From a virus: a DNA stretch of 28,047 nt. Below are positions 20,716 through 28,047 of the stretch, piece by piece (position 1 is the first letter of the stretch; each line of letters starts with the position of its first letter). The notes beneath the pieces are model-generated. The model saw only the letters and a program-made list of their open reading frames with translations, was not told the origin of the DNA and ran no database searches. A program made the translations under genes and the position numbers. The stretch covers positions 1 to 28,047 of the IMG/VR virus record IMGVR_UViG_3300020463_000106; one strand, written 5' to 3'.

Positions 20716-21823
20716 TATTCTCCTCATTATCTAATGCACCTGAATCTACTTTTGTATATAGATCTAAGAATGCTTCTTTTGTATCATCATCAAATCTAGC
20801 GATACATAACTCAATTGCTTTTATTTTATTTTTAAAGATAGAGAATGATTGTACAATATGACACAATCTTCTTGTTGATACTACTTCATCAACACCATCA
20901 TCGTAAAAAGTTTTTCTAATAATATCAGCCCATGAAACTAATTTTTCTGCAAATTCTTTATCTACTGCACCAAATTTTTCCATGTGATTTAAAACAATTT
21001 TAGTTTCAATGGAAGGCGATGGAAACTTTTGATCTACTGCAATAGTAAATCTTTCTAAGAAAGCTTCATCAATTATTGATGCCGCAGTAAATCTTCCATC
21101 TTCAGAACCTTTACCTTTTGTATTAGCTGTTGCTATAACATTAAATCCAGGCGCCGGAGTAATCGTTTCACCCGTTTTCTTAACGAGTACAGGCTTACCT
21201 TCAAGTATACCTTGAAGACACATAATTTTATTTGTAGCTCTATCGATTTCATCGAGAAGTAAAACTGCACCGTTCTCCATTGCTTTAAGAACTGGACCTT
21301 TAGAGAATATAGTTTCTCCGTCAATAAGTCTAAAACCTCCGAGTAAATCATCTTCATCTGTCTCCGGGTTAATTTGTACTCTAATAAATTCTTTGTTTAG
21401 TTTTGAACATGCTTGTTCAACCATAAAGGTTTTACCATTACCAGATAGCCCTGATATATATACAGGATAAAACATACCACATTTTACAATTTTTACTATA
21501 TCATGGAATGGTCCCCATGGTACGAATGTGGGATCTGACTTAGCAAATGTTTTTTCTTGGTTTACAATAGATTGCATTTTTGCAATAGACCCTTTTGGTA
21601 AATCAACCACATTAGATTCATATGGTTGAATAAGTGCGCTTAGATCATACGTACCTATTTTAACTCTATTGTCAGGGGTAATAAGATCTTTCCAATCTTT
21701 ACCGGTATAGCCTAAGCTTTTACCGGTTGTTTCAATAATATTTTTTCTAAACTGTTTTTGGTCAGGAAAATTCTTGGCCAGTTCTTTCAAAATATTTTGC
21801 GTTGATATTTTCAATTCATTCAT
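20687..21823 (-). CDS. cobS: MoxR/CobS-type AAA+ ATPase
   Basis: The 378-aa product has a 120-residue N-terminal region, then an AAA+ core with Walker A GLSGNGKT (125-132), Walker B VLLLDEID (187-194), sensor 1 NVIATANT and an ISxxRxL-like sensor 2 region (VVSTRRLCHIV). Marine T4-like phages carry genes called cobS for resemblance to the cobaltochelatase subunit. MoxR ATPases act with VWA-domain partners to remodel proteins, and a VWA protein is encoded immediately upstream (21930-24104). It has its own promoter at 21863-21891. A metal-chelatase or protein-remodelling role are both possible; no CobN is seen. Confidence 0.88.
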   Translation of the reverse strand: MNELKISTQNILKELAKNFPDQKQFRKNIIETTGKSLGYTGKDWKDLITPDNRVKIGTYDLSALIQPYESNVVDLPKGSIAKMQSIVNQEKTFAKSDPTFVPWGPFHDIVKIVKCGMFYPVYISGLSGNGKTFMVEQACSKLNKEFIRVQINPETDEDDLLGGFRLIDGETIFSKGPVLKAMENGAVLLLDEIDRATNKIMCLQGILEGKPVLVKKTGETITPAPGFNVIATANTKGKGSEDGRFTAASIIDEAFLERFTIAVDQKFPSPSIETKIVLNHMEKFGAVDKEFAEKLVSWADIIRKTFYDDGVDEVVSTRRLCHIVQSFSIFKNKIKAIELCIARFDDDTKEAFLDLYTKVDSGALDNEENNVEEQTNEL

Positions 21824-21862
21824 AATATATTCACTCCGTTATCATTATCAAATTATAGTACT

Positions 21863-21891
21863 ATTATACCACAGTTTTACTGTATTGTAAA
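21863..21891 (-). promoter_or_regulatory. Early sigma70-type promoter for cobS-like and clamp genes
   Basis: Minus strand: TTTACA (21886-21891), 17 bp, TATAAT (21863-21868) preceded by TGTGG. An upstream A-tract element (GAAAAAAGTGCAATTATTTTAC) matches that before the promoter at 24133. It lies between the VWA gene and the MoxR-like gene. Confidence 0.8.
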
Positions 21892-21929
21892 CAGTTTTTT
21901 GTAAAATAATTGCACTTTTTTCATATTTT

Positions 21930-24104
21930 TTATGCAACTGCAGCTCCAAATTTAGTCATAAGAACTTTATTTAATTTCTTACTTTTTGAATACTTTTTAA
22001 AAGCATTTCTAATTTGGCCATTAGATGCATTATCCTCGATATCAAAATCATCTGCTGAAGTATCAAGGTTTTTATTACCTTTTACAAGATAAAAATTATT
22101 GTATCCGCCAAAGTTTTTAACTTCGACACATTTGTTTTTTCTATATTCTTTATTAGATTCTGGCTTATAATCATACCAATCATAATTTTTTTCATGAGAT
22201 ATTTGACCAAGTTTATTATTCCAATGGTGATTATCATCTGCCATAAAGAATCCAATTGTATTTACTTGAAATTGTTTTTTAATATTTTCTAGTATAGCTT
22301 TAGTCATCTGAGCTCTGTTTTTGGCTTCAATATACTTACCATCAACAAAAACTCTAATTTTACTACTATAAGCGTATGTGTTAAATTTATTCTCAGCATA
22401 TTTTGGATCTTGCATTACTCTCATGGAGTTTGCGTCACCATCTGTAAATGTTATTAAATTCATTTTTTCAATATTATTTTTAACTCTAAACTTTTTAATA
22501 AGATGTCTTGCTACTAATAAAGATTGGTTTAAAGGTGTTGATCCCCAATCTTCATATTTAGAATTAAATCTTTCTGAACCCCAGCCTTCATAATCAATTC
22601 TAGTCCACATATGTCTAATAGACTCTTCAAAATCTTTTTTACTTAATGATGATGAACATAACATTGGCATAGAAATATCATCAAGTTCAATATCACCATC
22701 TTTAAATTTTCTCCATGAATCATACAACTTTTTGTTAGTTGTACTAAAACCATAAACTTCAAATGGAATATTTACAGCTTTACAAAACATAATTGTATGT
22801 AAAACTTGATTCAATACGTATCTTATTGATGAGCTCATTGATCCCGAATAATCTACTATTAACATCATACCATGATTTTTTGCATCAGCTAGTTTTGTAG
22901 TTCTTAGAAAAATATCATCACTAGTTTTGTATGACCATAATTTATTTATGTCAATTACACCCGTTTTTGCAGTTGAAGCTTTTTGCCATTGTGTTGCAGC
23001 TTTTCTTTGTTCAAATTCTTTTACTGAAAAGTTTACGTTTTTCTTAATGTCTTTTATACCTTGCTTAAATCTAGCTTGTGAAGCTTCATATTCTCTTATT
23101 AACCAATCGTTTTCATCTGTATCACTATAAACATCACTCTTTCTTTTATTTCTATCTTGAGCAAGTTCATTATAATTAATTACAATATCATCCATAAATT
23201 CTTTACTAATATCTTGTGCTGCAATTGGTTGACCATCTTCAGGTACTTCAACTAAACCTTTTTCCATTTCTCTAAATATTGTATCAGTTATTGATTGATC
23301 AACATCACCTTTATGAACGGGTTCAGATGAAAATACTGGTGATTCGACATCTTCTTCGCTTGAGCTCTCAGTCTCATCGTTTGAGCTTGAACCTTCACTT
23401 GTATCTTCATCTTTGCCGTTTAACTCTTCGCTGTTGTTTCCCTTTGGTTGTTGTGTATCTGATTCTAAATCATCATGACCCATATTATCTGTAGGATCAA
23501 ATTGATCTCCCTCAGATTCGTTTTGATGATCACCATCAGTAAATTGTGGTGGTTGCATCAATTCTTCTTGATTTTCTTTAGTATATGCTAATATATCTTT
23601 TACTAATTCTAATACTTCAGAAAAATCATCTGTATTCATAGCTCTATCATAAAAAACTTTTTCAGCTGGAATCATTGGTACATCTAATAAATTACCAACT
23701 TTAGCTTTTAGATTAATTTTATCGATAAGTTTTATTTGGCTCCAATCTTCGATACCATCACCAAAAAAACCATCATCATAAAGTTTTTTGTAACCTCTAG
23801 CAAATGGACCAACTAAACCAGGATATCTATTTTTTATTTTTCTTTCGATCCTAGCATCTTCAATAACGTTAATATACGACCTAGGGCATCCTTCTAATTT
23901 TTCAGGGCTATCATGCCAACCTTCATAAGGTGTTTCTAATGCATGTCCAACTTCGTGACCAATAAGTAAATCATATACATCTTTACCCTTGTCTTCCCAC
24001 ATAGGTAGGCCTAGCACACGATTCTTAATATCAAACCAGGCAGTCTTATAATTGCCGTGTGAGATTGTTATATTTTCCTTTGCTAGTAATTTAGGTAATT
24101 GCAT
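21930..24104 (-). CDS. CobT-like protein with HExxH metal motif and VWA domain
   Basis: The 724-aa product has three parts. The N-terminal region contains HEVGH (50-54) with a downstream NVIEDARIE segment (79-87), a zincin-like metal site. Residues about 185-265 form a highly acidic, Ser/Asn-rich linker. The C-terminal part is a von Willebrand A domain with the MIDAS motif DYSGS (418-422) and a later TFTDGD. CobT of aerobic cobaltochelatase has the acidic linker plus VWA layout. The neighbouring MoxR/CobS-like ATPase completes a MoxR-VWA pair. The HExxH histidines and glutamate look intact, so proteolysis is possible but unproven. Confidence 0.87.
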   Translation of the reverse strand: MQLPKLLAKENITISHGNYKTAWFDIKNRVLGLPMWEDKGKDVYDLLIGHEVGHALETPYEGWHDSPEKLEGCPRSYINVIEDARIERKIKNRYPGLVGPFARGYKKLYDDGFFGDGIEDWSQIKLIDKINLKAKVGNLLDVPMIPAEKVFYDRAMNTDDFSEVLELVKDILAYTKENQEELMQPPQFTDGDHQNESEGDQFDPTDNMGHDDLESDTQQPKGNNSEELNGKDEDTSEGSSSNDETESSSEEDVESPVFSSEPVHKGDVDQSITDTIFREMEKGLVEVPEDGQPIAAQDISKEFMDDIVINYNELAQDRNKRKSDVYSDTDENDWLIREYEASQARFKQGIKDIKKNVNFSVKEFEQRKAATQWQKASTAKTGVIDINKLWSYKTSDDIFLRTTKLADAKNHGMMLIVDYSGSMSSSIRYVLNQVLHTIMFCKAVNIPFEVYGFSTTNKKLYDSWRKFKDGDIELDDISMPMLCSSSLSKKDFEESIRHMWTRIDYEGWGSERFNSKYEDWGSTPLNQSLLVARHLIKKFRVKNNIEKMNLITFTDGDANSMRVMQDPKYAENKFNTYAYSSKIRVFVDGKYIEAKNRAQMTKAILENIKKQFQVNTIGFFMADDNHHWNNKLGQISHEKNYDWYDYKPESNKEYRKNKCVEVKNFGGYNNFYLVKGNKNLDTSADDFDIEDNASNGQIRNAFKKYSKSKKLNKVLMTKFGAAVA

Positions 24105-24132
24105 TCTGTAAACTCCTTATCAATATATGTAT

Positions 24133-24161
24133 ATTATACCATAGTTCTACACCATTGTAAA
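24133..24161 (-). promoter_or_regulatory. Early sigma70-type promoter for the CobT-like gene
   Basis: Minus strand: TTTACA (24156-24161), 17 bp, TATAAT (24133-24138) preceded by ATGG. Upstream lies GAAAAAAAGTGCATTTATTTTAC, nearly the same as before the promoter at 21863. Confidence 0.8.
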
Positions 24162-24190
24162 CAGGTTTATGTAAAATAAATGCACTTTTT

Positions 24191-24228
24191 TTCACTCAGA
24201 ACGAAATACTCAATATAACTTGAGTGAA
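24191..24228 (-). other. Two alternative hairpins between tRNA-Ala and the next promoter
   Basis: On the minus strand, ACTCAA (24220-24225) can pair with TTGAGT (24208-24213) around a 6-nt loop, or TTCACTCA (24221-24228) can pair with TGAGTGAA (24191-24198) around a 22-nt loop. The two share bases and exclude each other. No U tract follows on this strand (an A tract does), so neither is a standard terminator. They may form part of the tRNA 3' trailer. Confidence 0.4.
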
Positions 24229-24231
24229 TAA

Positions 24232-24307
24232 TGGTGGAGCTGATAGGAATCGAACCTACGACCTACTGGATGCAAACCAGTCGCTCTCCCTACTGAGCTA
24301 CAGCCCC
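24232..24307 (-). tRNA. tRNA-Ala (anticodon UGC)
   Basis: A 76-nt cloverleaf on the minus strand runs from GGGGCTG to an encoded CCA. The acceptor stem is GGGGCTG/CAGCTCC with one GU pair. The D arm has AGCTCAGTAGGGAGAGC, the anticodon stem ACTGG/CCAGT encloses TTTGCAT (anticodon TGC), and the T arm has GGTTCGATTCC. UGC reads GCA and, by wobble, other alanine codons. The 5' end lies 1 nt after the gp46 stop codon, so it must be cut from the gp46 message. Confidence 0.95.
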
Positions 24308-24308
24308 C

Positions 24309-26024
24309 TTATTTTATTTTAGAAAAATTCTTTTCTTTAATAAATTCTATTTTTGATCTAAACTTATTTTCTAATATATCACCTTTATGAGAGATGATGA
24401 ATACATTCGTTCCATCTTCAAGGGTATTTAATATCTTGGTAAGATTATCAATACCATCATGATCTAAACTAGAATCGAATGTTTCATCAAGAACTAATAA
24501 GTTTGTAGCCGCACTATTTTTCATTTTAGCTATTTGCCTCCATGTAAATAGTAATGATAAATCAATTCTTTGTTTTTCACCCTCAGAGAACGATGCATAG
24601 TTAAATGTATCTCTATGGCGAGATCTAATTGTTTCGTTAAAGCTTTCATCTAAATGAAATGCAACAAAGAAATCTAACACTTGCAGATACTGATTTATAA
24701 GACGATTCATAACAGGCAAATATTGTTTTATCACTTTAGTCTTAATGCCAGTGTCTTTAAGCATTTCTCCTATAACTTCATTGTATGTCCTTTCCTCAAC
24801 ATATTCAAGTTTCTTTTCTGTAATTGTTTCTTTTCCATCTCTCAAAGAATTCATTTCTTTCTTAGCAGTTTTTATATCACCACTTGATTGTAATAAGGTT
24901 CCAATTTCTTTTTGGGTACTATCAATTTCTTTTTGAATCAAAGATATTTTATCATTATTAGAAATAATTTTTCTTTGTCTTTCTAATAATAATATCATTG
25001 CATTTTTTGATTCTTCGATATCAGACATATTTTGATTGACTTCTTCACTTAACTTTTCCATACCCTGCTGAACTTCAGCCGCTGATTTTTTAATACCACT
25101 AATTTTTGATTCTTTAATTAACTCATCGATTTGTTGATCACAGGTTGGACATTGATCATGATCTTCAAAAAACTTTGATTGTTGTACTAAGTCTTTAATT
25201 TTTGCATTGAACTGTAGATCATACGATTTGAGTTGAGTAGCTTTTGATTTTAAATTATCAGACTTTTTAGTTTCGATATCAATATGACTTTGAAGATTTT
25301 CATTTAGTTTAGATGTTTTATCTATCAAACTTTTAATATCATCTTCATAGGTTTTAATACTTTCTTTCTTGTTTTCAACCATATCTTTATTGATTGATTG
25401 CAAATCTTTAATATATTTCCCTTGGCTATCAATTTTAGTTTTAAACAAATCAATTTGATGATTAATGTCGGTTAGTTCATCTCTAATTTTAGCATTTCTT
25501 TCTTTTAATAAAGTATTCATTTTAGAAAAAATATTAATGTCTAATAAATCTTCAATAACAGATCTTCTTGACCATGCAGGAAGTTGCATAAATGGAATGA
25601 ATGAACTACTACCTAATACAACTACCTGATGAAATGATTTATGATTTAACTTTAATATATTTTGTTCTAAGAATTTTTGATAATCTCTTGCGTTAGAAGC
25701 TTGATTAATCATTTTATTATTTTGAAAAATTTCAAATTTACCTGGCTTAATACCTCGAATAATTTTAAAGTCCGAGTCACCAATTTTAAATTCAACTTCA
25801 ACTATAGTACCCTTTTTATTAATACTATTAATCATTTGATCTTTCTTAATATCTCTATGTGGTTTACCAAATAAACCAAAAGAAAGTGCATCTAACATAG
25901 TTGATTTACCAGTACCATTTGATCCTACGATTAACGTTGAAGGTGTTCTATCTAAATCGATTTTGATTGTATCATTTCCAGTTGAAAGAAAATTTTTCCA
26001 ACTTACACTTTTAAAATGTATCAT
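24309..26024 (-). CDS. 46: Recombination endonuclease ATPase subunit gp46 (SbcC/Rad50-like)
   Basis: gp46 is the SMC-like ATPase of the gp46/gp47 complex that resects DNA ends for recombination-dependent replication. The 571-aa product has Walker A GSNGTGKS (34-41), long coiled-coil arms, a zinc hook CPTC (292-295), the ABC signature SFSEGEKQR and Walker B LLVLDETFDS. All key motifs are intact, and the length is close to T4 gp46 (560 aa). The ATG at 26024 overlaps the gp47 stop (ATGA). Confidence 0.97.
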   Translation of the reverse strand: MIHFKSVSWKNFLSTGNDTIKIDLDRTPSTLIVGSNGTGKSTMLDALSFGLFGKPHRDIKKDQMINSINKKGTIVEVEFKIGDSDFKIIRGIKPGKFEIFQNNKMINQASNARDYQKFLEQNILKLNHKSFHQVVVLGSSSFIPFMQLPAWSRRSVIEDLLDINIFSKMNTLLKERNAKIRDELTDINHQIDLFKTKIDSQGKYIKDLQSINKDMVENKKESIKTYEDDIKSLIDKTSKLNENLQSHIDIETKKSDNLKSKATQLKSYDLQFNAKIKDLVQQSKFFEDHDQCPTCDQQIDELIKESKISGIKKSAAEVQQGMEKLSEEVNQNMSDIEESKNAMILLLERQRKIISNNDKISLIQKEIDSTQKEIGTLLQSSGDIKTAKKEMNSLRDGKETITEKKLEYVEERTYNEVIGEMLKDTGIKTKVIKQYLPVMNRLINQYLQVLDFFVAFHLDESFNETIRSRHRDTFNYASFSEGEKQRIDLSLLFTWRQIAKMKNSAATNLLVLDETFDSSLDHDGIDNLTKILNTLEDGTNVFIISHKGDILENKFRSKIEFIKEKNFSKIK

Positions 26025-27082
26025 ACTACCTCTAAATTTTGAGCTTCTGTATAAAGCTTTCTCAATTCAATTTTTAAATGATCTTTATCTAGATCAGTAT
26101 CAACAGCTTCAACATAAGAATCTAAAAGTTGTGTTGTATCTTCTAAAGATATTTTTTCGTCTTCAACACTATCTCCTAAATATTCTTCGAAGCTTTCAGC
26201 AATTTTTAGTTCATAAGTTTCTATGCTTTGTAACTTATCAACAAACTTATCAAACATATACAAATCATTTTTACTTAATACTATAAGTTTAATAAATTTA
26301 TGTTTGCAATCACTAAAATCATAATTATTATAATCATTATTTGTATCGTCATAAATGATTTTTTTAAATATAGTAATTGGATTTCTTACAGGTTTTACTT
26401 CTCTTGTTTCTGTATCTAACACATGGAAATATTTAGGATCGTCTACATCAGCCCAAGTAAATTCAAATTGTGAACCTAAATAGTCTACATTACCTTGACT
26501 TGATTTTGTATGGAAATGTCCTGATAAAACTCTTTCAAATCTAGAAAAAATATCAGCATTCATACCATGTGGATTTGTTACACCAGCCATCAATTCAAAT
26601 CCTTTTAATTCTAGATGCGCGCCAAGAAAAGGAGCTTTGCAGTTTAAAGCAAAATCAACATATTCTTTATAATTACTATTATTAATCCATGGAATAACAG
26701 CAACTCCTAGACCATTATAATCTAGTACAGTTGGCTTCATTATAATATTTACATTGCTGGTAAAATAACCCAACAACTCTTTGAGGCTGCACAACTCATT
26801 TGTATTTTTGAAGTATACATCATGATTTCCGGGTATAATATCCATGGTAATACCAGCATCACGCATAGGCTCAAGGAAATGCTTACGATTAACATTGAGT
26901 GCTTTAAAGTTGACGAATTTTCTATGTTCATAGTAATCACCTAAGTGAAGTATTTGTGTTATATTGTTTTCTTTTAGATAAGGAAAAAATATATTTTCAT
27001 AAAATTTTTCTTGATATTTTAAAAATATATCTGAAGAATTGCGCACACCACAGTGCGTATCATTCAATATTGCTACTTTCAT
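26021..27082 (-). CDS. 47: Recombination nuclease subunit gp47 (SbcD/Mre11-like)
   Basis: The 353-aa product is a calcineurin-like metallophosphoesterase with the Mre11 motifs in order: DTH (8-10), GDYYEHR (48-54), GNHD (85-88), AHLE and SGHFHT (187-192). With gp46 it processes DNA ends. Its start lies 3 nt after the gp55 stop codon and downstream of an extended -10 element (27085-27090). Coupled by ATGA to gp46. Confidence 0.96.
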   Translation of the reverse strand: MKVAILNDTHCGVRNSSDIFLKYQEKFYENIFFPYLKENNITQILHLGDYYEHRKFVNFKALNVNRKHFLEPMRDAGITMDIIPGNHDVYFKNTNELCSLKELLGYFTSNVNIIMKPTVLDYNGLGVAVIPWINNSNYKEYVDFALNCKAPFLGAHLELKGFELMAGVTNPHGMNADIFSRFERVLSGHFHTKSSQGNVDYLGSQFEFTWADVDDPKYFHVLDTETREVKPVRNPITIFKKIIYDDTNNDYNNYDFSDCKHKFIKLIVLSKNDLYMFDKFVDKLQSIETYELKIAESFEEYLGDSVEDEKISLEDTTQLLDSYVEAVDTDLDKDHLKIELRKLYTEAQNLEVV

Positions 27083-27084
27083 AT

Positions 27085-27090
27085 ATTATA
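27085..27090 (-). promoter_or_regulatory. Possible extended -10 element overlapping the gp55 stop
   Basis: The minus strand reads TTTATGGTATAAT with the -10 TATAAT at 27085-27090, the same extended -10 as in the full promoters, but the position 17 bp upstream (27108-27113) reads AGAAAA, not a -35. It sits 3 nt from the gp47 ATG, so a transcript would be leaderless or nearly so, or the match is partly due to the MV-stop codons. Weak candidate. Confidence 0.3.
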
Positions 27091-27655
27091 CCATAAAGAG
27101 TTCTAGTTTTTCTTTCTCTTTTTCAACCTTTTTAAACTCTTTAAGGGCCGCATCGCTTGTTCGAACTCTACTAATTCTTTGTCTTAACGTATCAACATAA
27201 GCCATAGTTTCTTGAGCTCCAGCATCGTCCATACCCATTTGTGTAAAGTCTTCAATACCCATTTTTTCTATAAACTTAAACTTAATATCTTGTTGCTTTT
27301 TCTCTTTAGTGATTCTACGTATAAATGCAAAATAACATATTTGTGTAAAATAACTAAATGCATTCGGTTTACCAGTTCTTGTAGTAGTACTGATATTGTA
27401 ATTACCAATTGCTCTTAAACAATTTTCTACTGCATCCATAACCATTTCTTCTCTATAAGTATACCTTACAAAGTTTGGTCTATGAGATAGTCCTTCTGCG
27501 ATTTTTATAAAACAACGGGCAATGTAGTCGGTCACCTTTGGTGGTGTTTCTTCTTTTGCTTTTGCTTCTTGAGCTATTACTGCATAATCATATACAGCTT
27601 CTGAAAACTCTCTATTATTGACATAGTGAGGTTTTTGTTTAGCTTTCATATTCAT
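27086..27655 (-). CDS. 55: Late-transcription sigma factor gp55
   Basis: gp55 replaces the host sigma factor to direct host RNA polymerase to TATAAATA late promoters, with gp45 and gp33 as coactivators. The 189-aa product resembles gp55 from T4-like phages: an early YVNNREFSEAVYDYA, the conserved KIAEGLSHRPNFVRYTYREEMVMDAVENCLRA region in segments, and TGKPNAFSYFTQICYFAFIRRI. The C-terminus ELFMV is hydrophobic and acidic, as expected for clamp contact. The ATG at 27655 has GGAG 7 nt upstream. Three TATAAATA sites in the window are its likely targets. Confidence 0.95.
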   Translation of the reverse strand: MNMKAKQKPHYVNNREFSEAVYDYAVIAQEAKAKEETPPKVTDYIARCFIKIAEGLSHRPNFVRYTYREEMVMDAVENCLRAIGNYNISTTTRTGKPNAFSYFTQICYFAFIRRITKEKKQQDIKFKFIEKMGIEDFTQMGMDDAGAQETMAYVDTLRQRISRVRTSDAALKEFKKVEKEKEKLELFMV

Positions 27656-27679
27656 TCATTTTCTCCATATATTAGATAT

Positions 27680-27708
27680 ATTATAACACAATTTGAGCTA
27701 AATGTACA
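27680..27708 (-). promoter_or_regulatory. Early sigma70-type promoter for gp55-47-46
   Basis: Minus strand: TGTACA (27703-27708), 17 bp, TATAAT (27680-27685) preceded by TGT. A tract of nine or more A residues lies upstream. It is back to back with the rightward promoter at 27741-27769. Confidence 0.75.
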
Positions 27709-27740
27709 CACATTTTTTTAACTTTTTTTTCATAAAACTG

Positions 27741-27769
27741 TTTACAAATCACCAAAAGTATGGTATAAT
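27741..27769 (+). promoter_or_regulatory. Rightward early-type promoter, antisense to the neighbouring gene
   Basis: On the plus strand, TTTACA (27741-27746), 17 bp, TATAAT (27764-27769) preceded by ATGG: a full match to the promoter family, yet facing right. The transcript would start near 27776 with GTGTAC-CGGGGAGGGTGGA-GTATAC, which can fold into a 6-bp hairpin, and then run antisense into the gene ending at 27803. No rightward gene of useful length starts within the window. Confidence 0.7.
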
Positions 27770-27802
27770 AATATAGTGTACCGGGGAGGGTGGAGTATAC
27801 TA

Positions 27803-28047
27803 TTAATGTATTGTAGGTTCTTTTGATGTGTTTTGATACAGATCATATTCATCTATGAGATCATCATCATGTAAGGGATCTATATTTTGTTCTTTTAAAA
27901 TTTTATCAAGTACTTCATTAAAGGAAGGTGTTCTTTCAGCATTCTCCTTTTTATTTACACTATAGTTTATATAATGTTTTTTTGATTCATCATCTATTTC
28001 AACGTGATTAATTACATGTCTTTTAAACAATTTAAATATTTTTTTCT
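27803..28047 (-). CDS. 3' part of a gene of unknown function (truncated by window edge)
   Basis: The reading frame is open from the right edge of the window to a TAA at 27803-27805. The only candidate start inside is a TTG at 28030 with no ribosome site, so this is more likely the C-terminal 80 or so residues of a longer protein. The visible part is polar, with a helix (SFNEVLDKILKEQNI) and an acidic stretch (DPLHDDDLIDEYDLY). No family is recognised. Its 3' end faces the rightward promoter at 27741-27769. Confidence 0.55.
   Translation of the reverse strand, partial: KKIFKLFKRHVINHVEIDDESKKHYINYSVNKKENAERTPSFNEVLDKILKEQNIDPLHDDDLIDEYDLYQNTSKEPTIH

Noticed and set aside
21930-24104. Cobalamin biosynthesis role for the CobS/CobT-like pair
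   Set aside because: No CobN or other cobalamin gene is present, and the layout fits general MoxR-VWA systems equally well; the role is left open.
24191-24228. Rho-independent terminator after tRNA-Ala
   Set aside because: The stem is plausible, but on the transcribed strand it is followed by A residues, not U residues.
845-27418. Plus-strand open reading frames, for example 845-1081, 4250-4486, 18246-18560 and 25963-26286
   Set aside because: All lie opposite well-supported minus-strand genes, lack convincing ribosome sites and have compositions expected from antisense AT-rich DNA.
1-28047. CRISPR array, insertion sequence, integrase or attachment site
   Set aside because: No spaced direct repeats, transposase, integrase or long terminal repeats were seen; the only repeated elements are promoters and leader hairpins.

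Overview
The window is about 28 kb of very AT-rich DNA in which every recognisable gene lies on the minus strand. Gene content and order are those of a T4-superfamily myovirus: gp55, gp47, gp46, gp45, gp44, gp62, RegA, gp43, UvsX and gp41. An Hsp20, a CobS/MoxR-type ATPase, ThyX, a phage ribosomal protein bS21 and the strong AT bias point to a marine T4-like phage. A SAR11 (Pelagibacter) host is plausible, but this is an inference from composition and gene set; no host marker was seen.

Layout in the direction of transcription (right to left). 28047-24232: the 3' part of an unknown gene, then late sigma factor gp55, the gp47/gp46 recombination nuclease and a tRNA-Ala abutting gp46. 24104-20428: a VWA/HExxH protein, a MoxR/CobS-like AAA+ ATPase and a DUF3310-like gene. 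20413-13622: the replisome block of clamp gp45, clamp loader gp44/gp62 with a 56-aa coiled-coil gene between them, RegA and DNA polymerase gp43. Two short late units sit inside this block: a 96-aa gene (19305-19595) and hsp20 plus a 45-aa membrane peptide (16284-16930). Each has a TATAAATA late promoter, a similar 5' leader hairpin and a downstream hairpin. 13565-10611: Sm-like protein, MazG-like pyrophosphohydrolase, a putative archaeo-eukaryotic-type primase, a cytidylyltransferase, a SleB-type wall hydrolase and a staphylococcal-type nuclease. 10609-5427: a nucleotide and DNA modification region. 5400-2236: bS21, UvsX, a small linker gene, helicase gp41 and a membrane peptide. 2232-1: ThyX and a run of small unknown genes, ending with a late promoter and the first 12 codons of a gene that runs off the window.

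The most interesting region is 10115-5427. It encodes an Nmad1/DUF1599-like protein, a T4 gp42-type dCMP hydroxymethylase, a dCMP deaminase, a tRNA-Arg, a TAGT-like glycosyltransferase, an FkbM-type methyltransferase and a cytosine-C5 methyltransferase homologue. The last three have start and stop codons that overlap. Together they suggest 5-hydroxymethylcytosine made at the nucleotide level and then glycosylated, and perhaps methylated, on DNA. The glycosyltransferase ends in SLEDFF, almost the same as the polymerase C-terminus TLDDFFG, which suggests recruitment by the sliding clamp.

Early transcription appears to use a highly uniform promoter: TTTACA or TGTACA, exactly 17 bp, then an extended -10 TGnTATAAT, with A-tracts upstream. 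Nine copies face left and one, at 27741-27769, faces right. Three genes (gp55, the C5 methyltransferase and gp45) have their stop codon inside a promoter -10 box.
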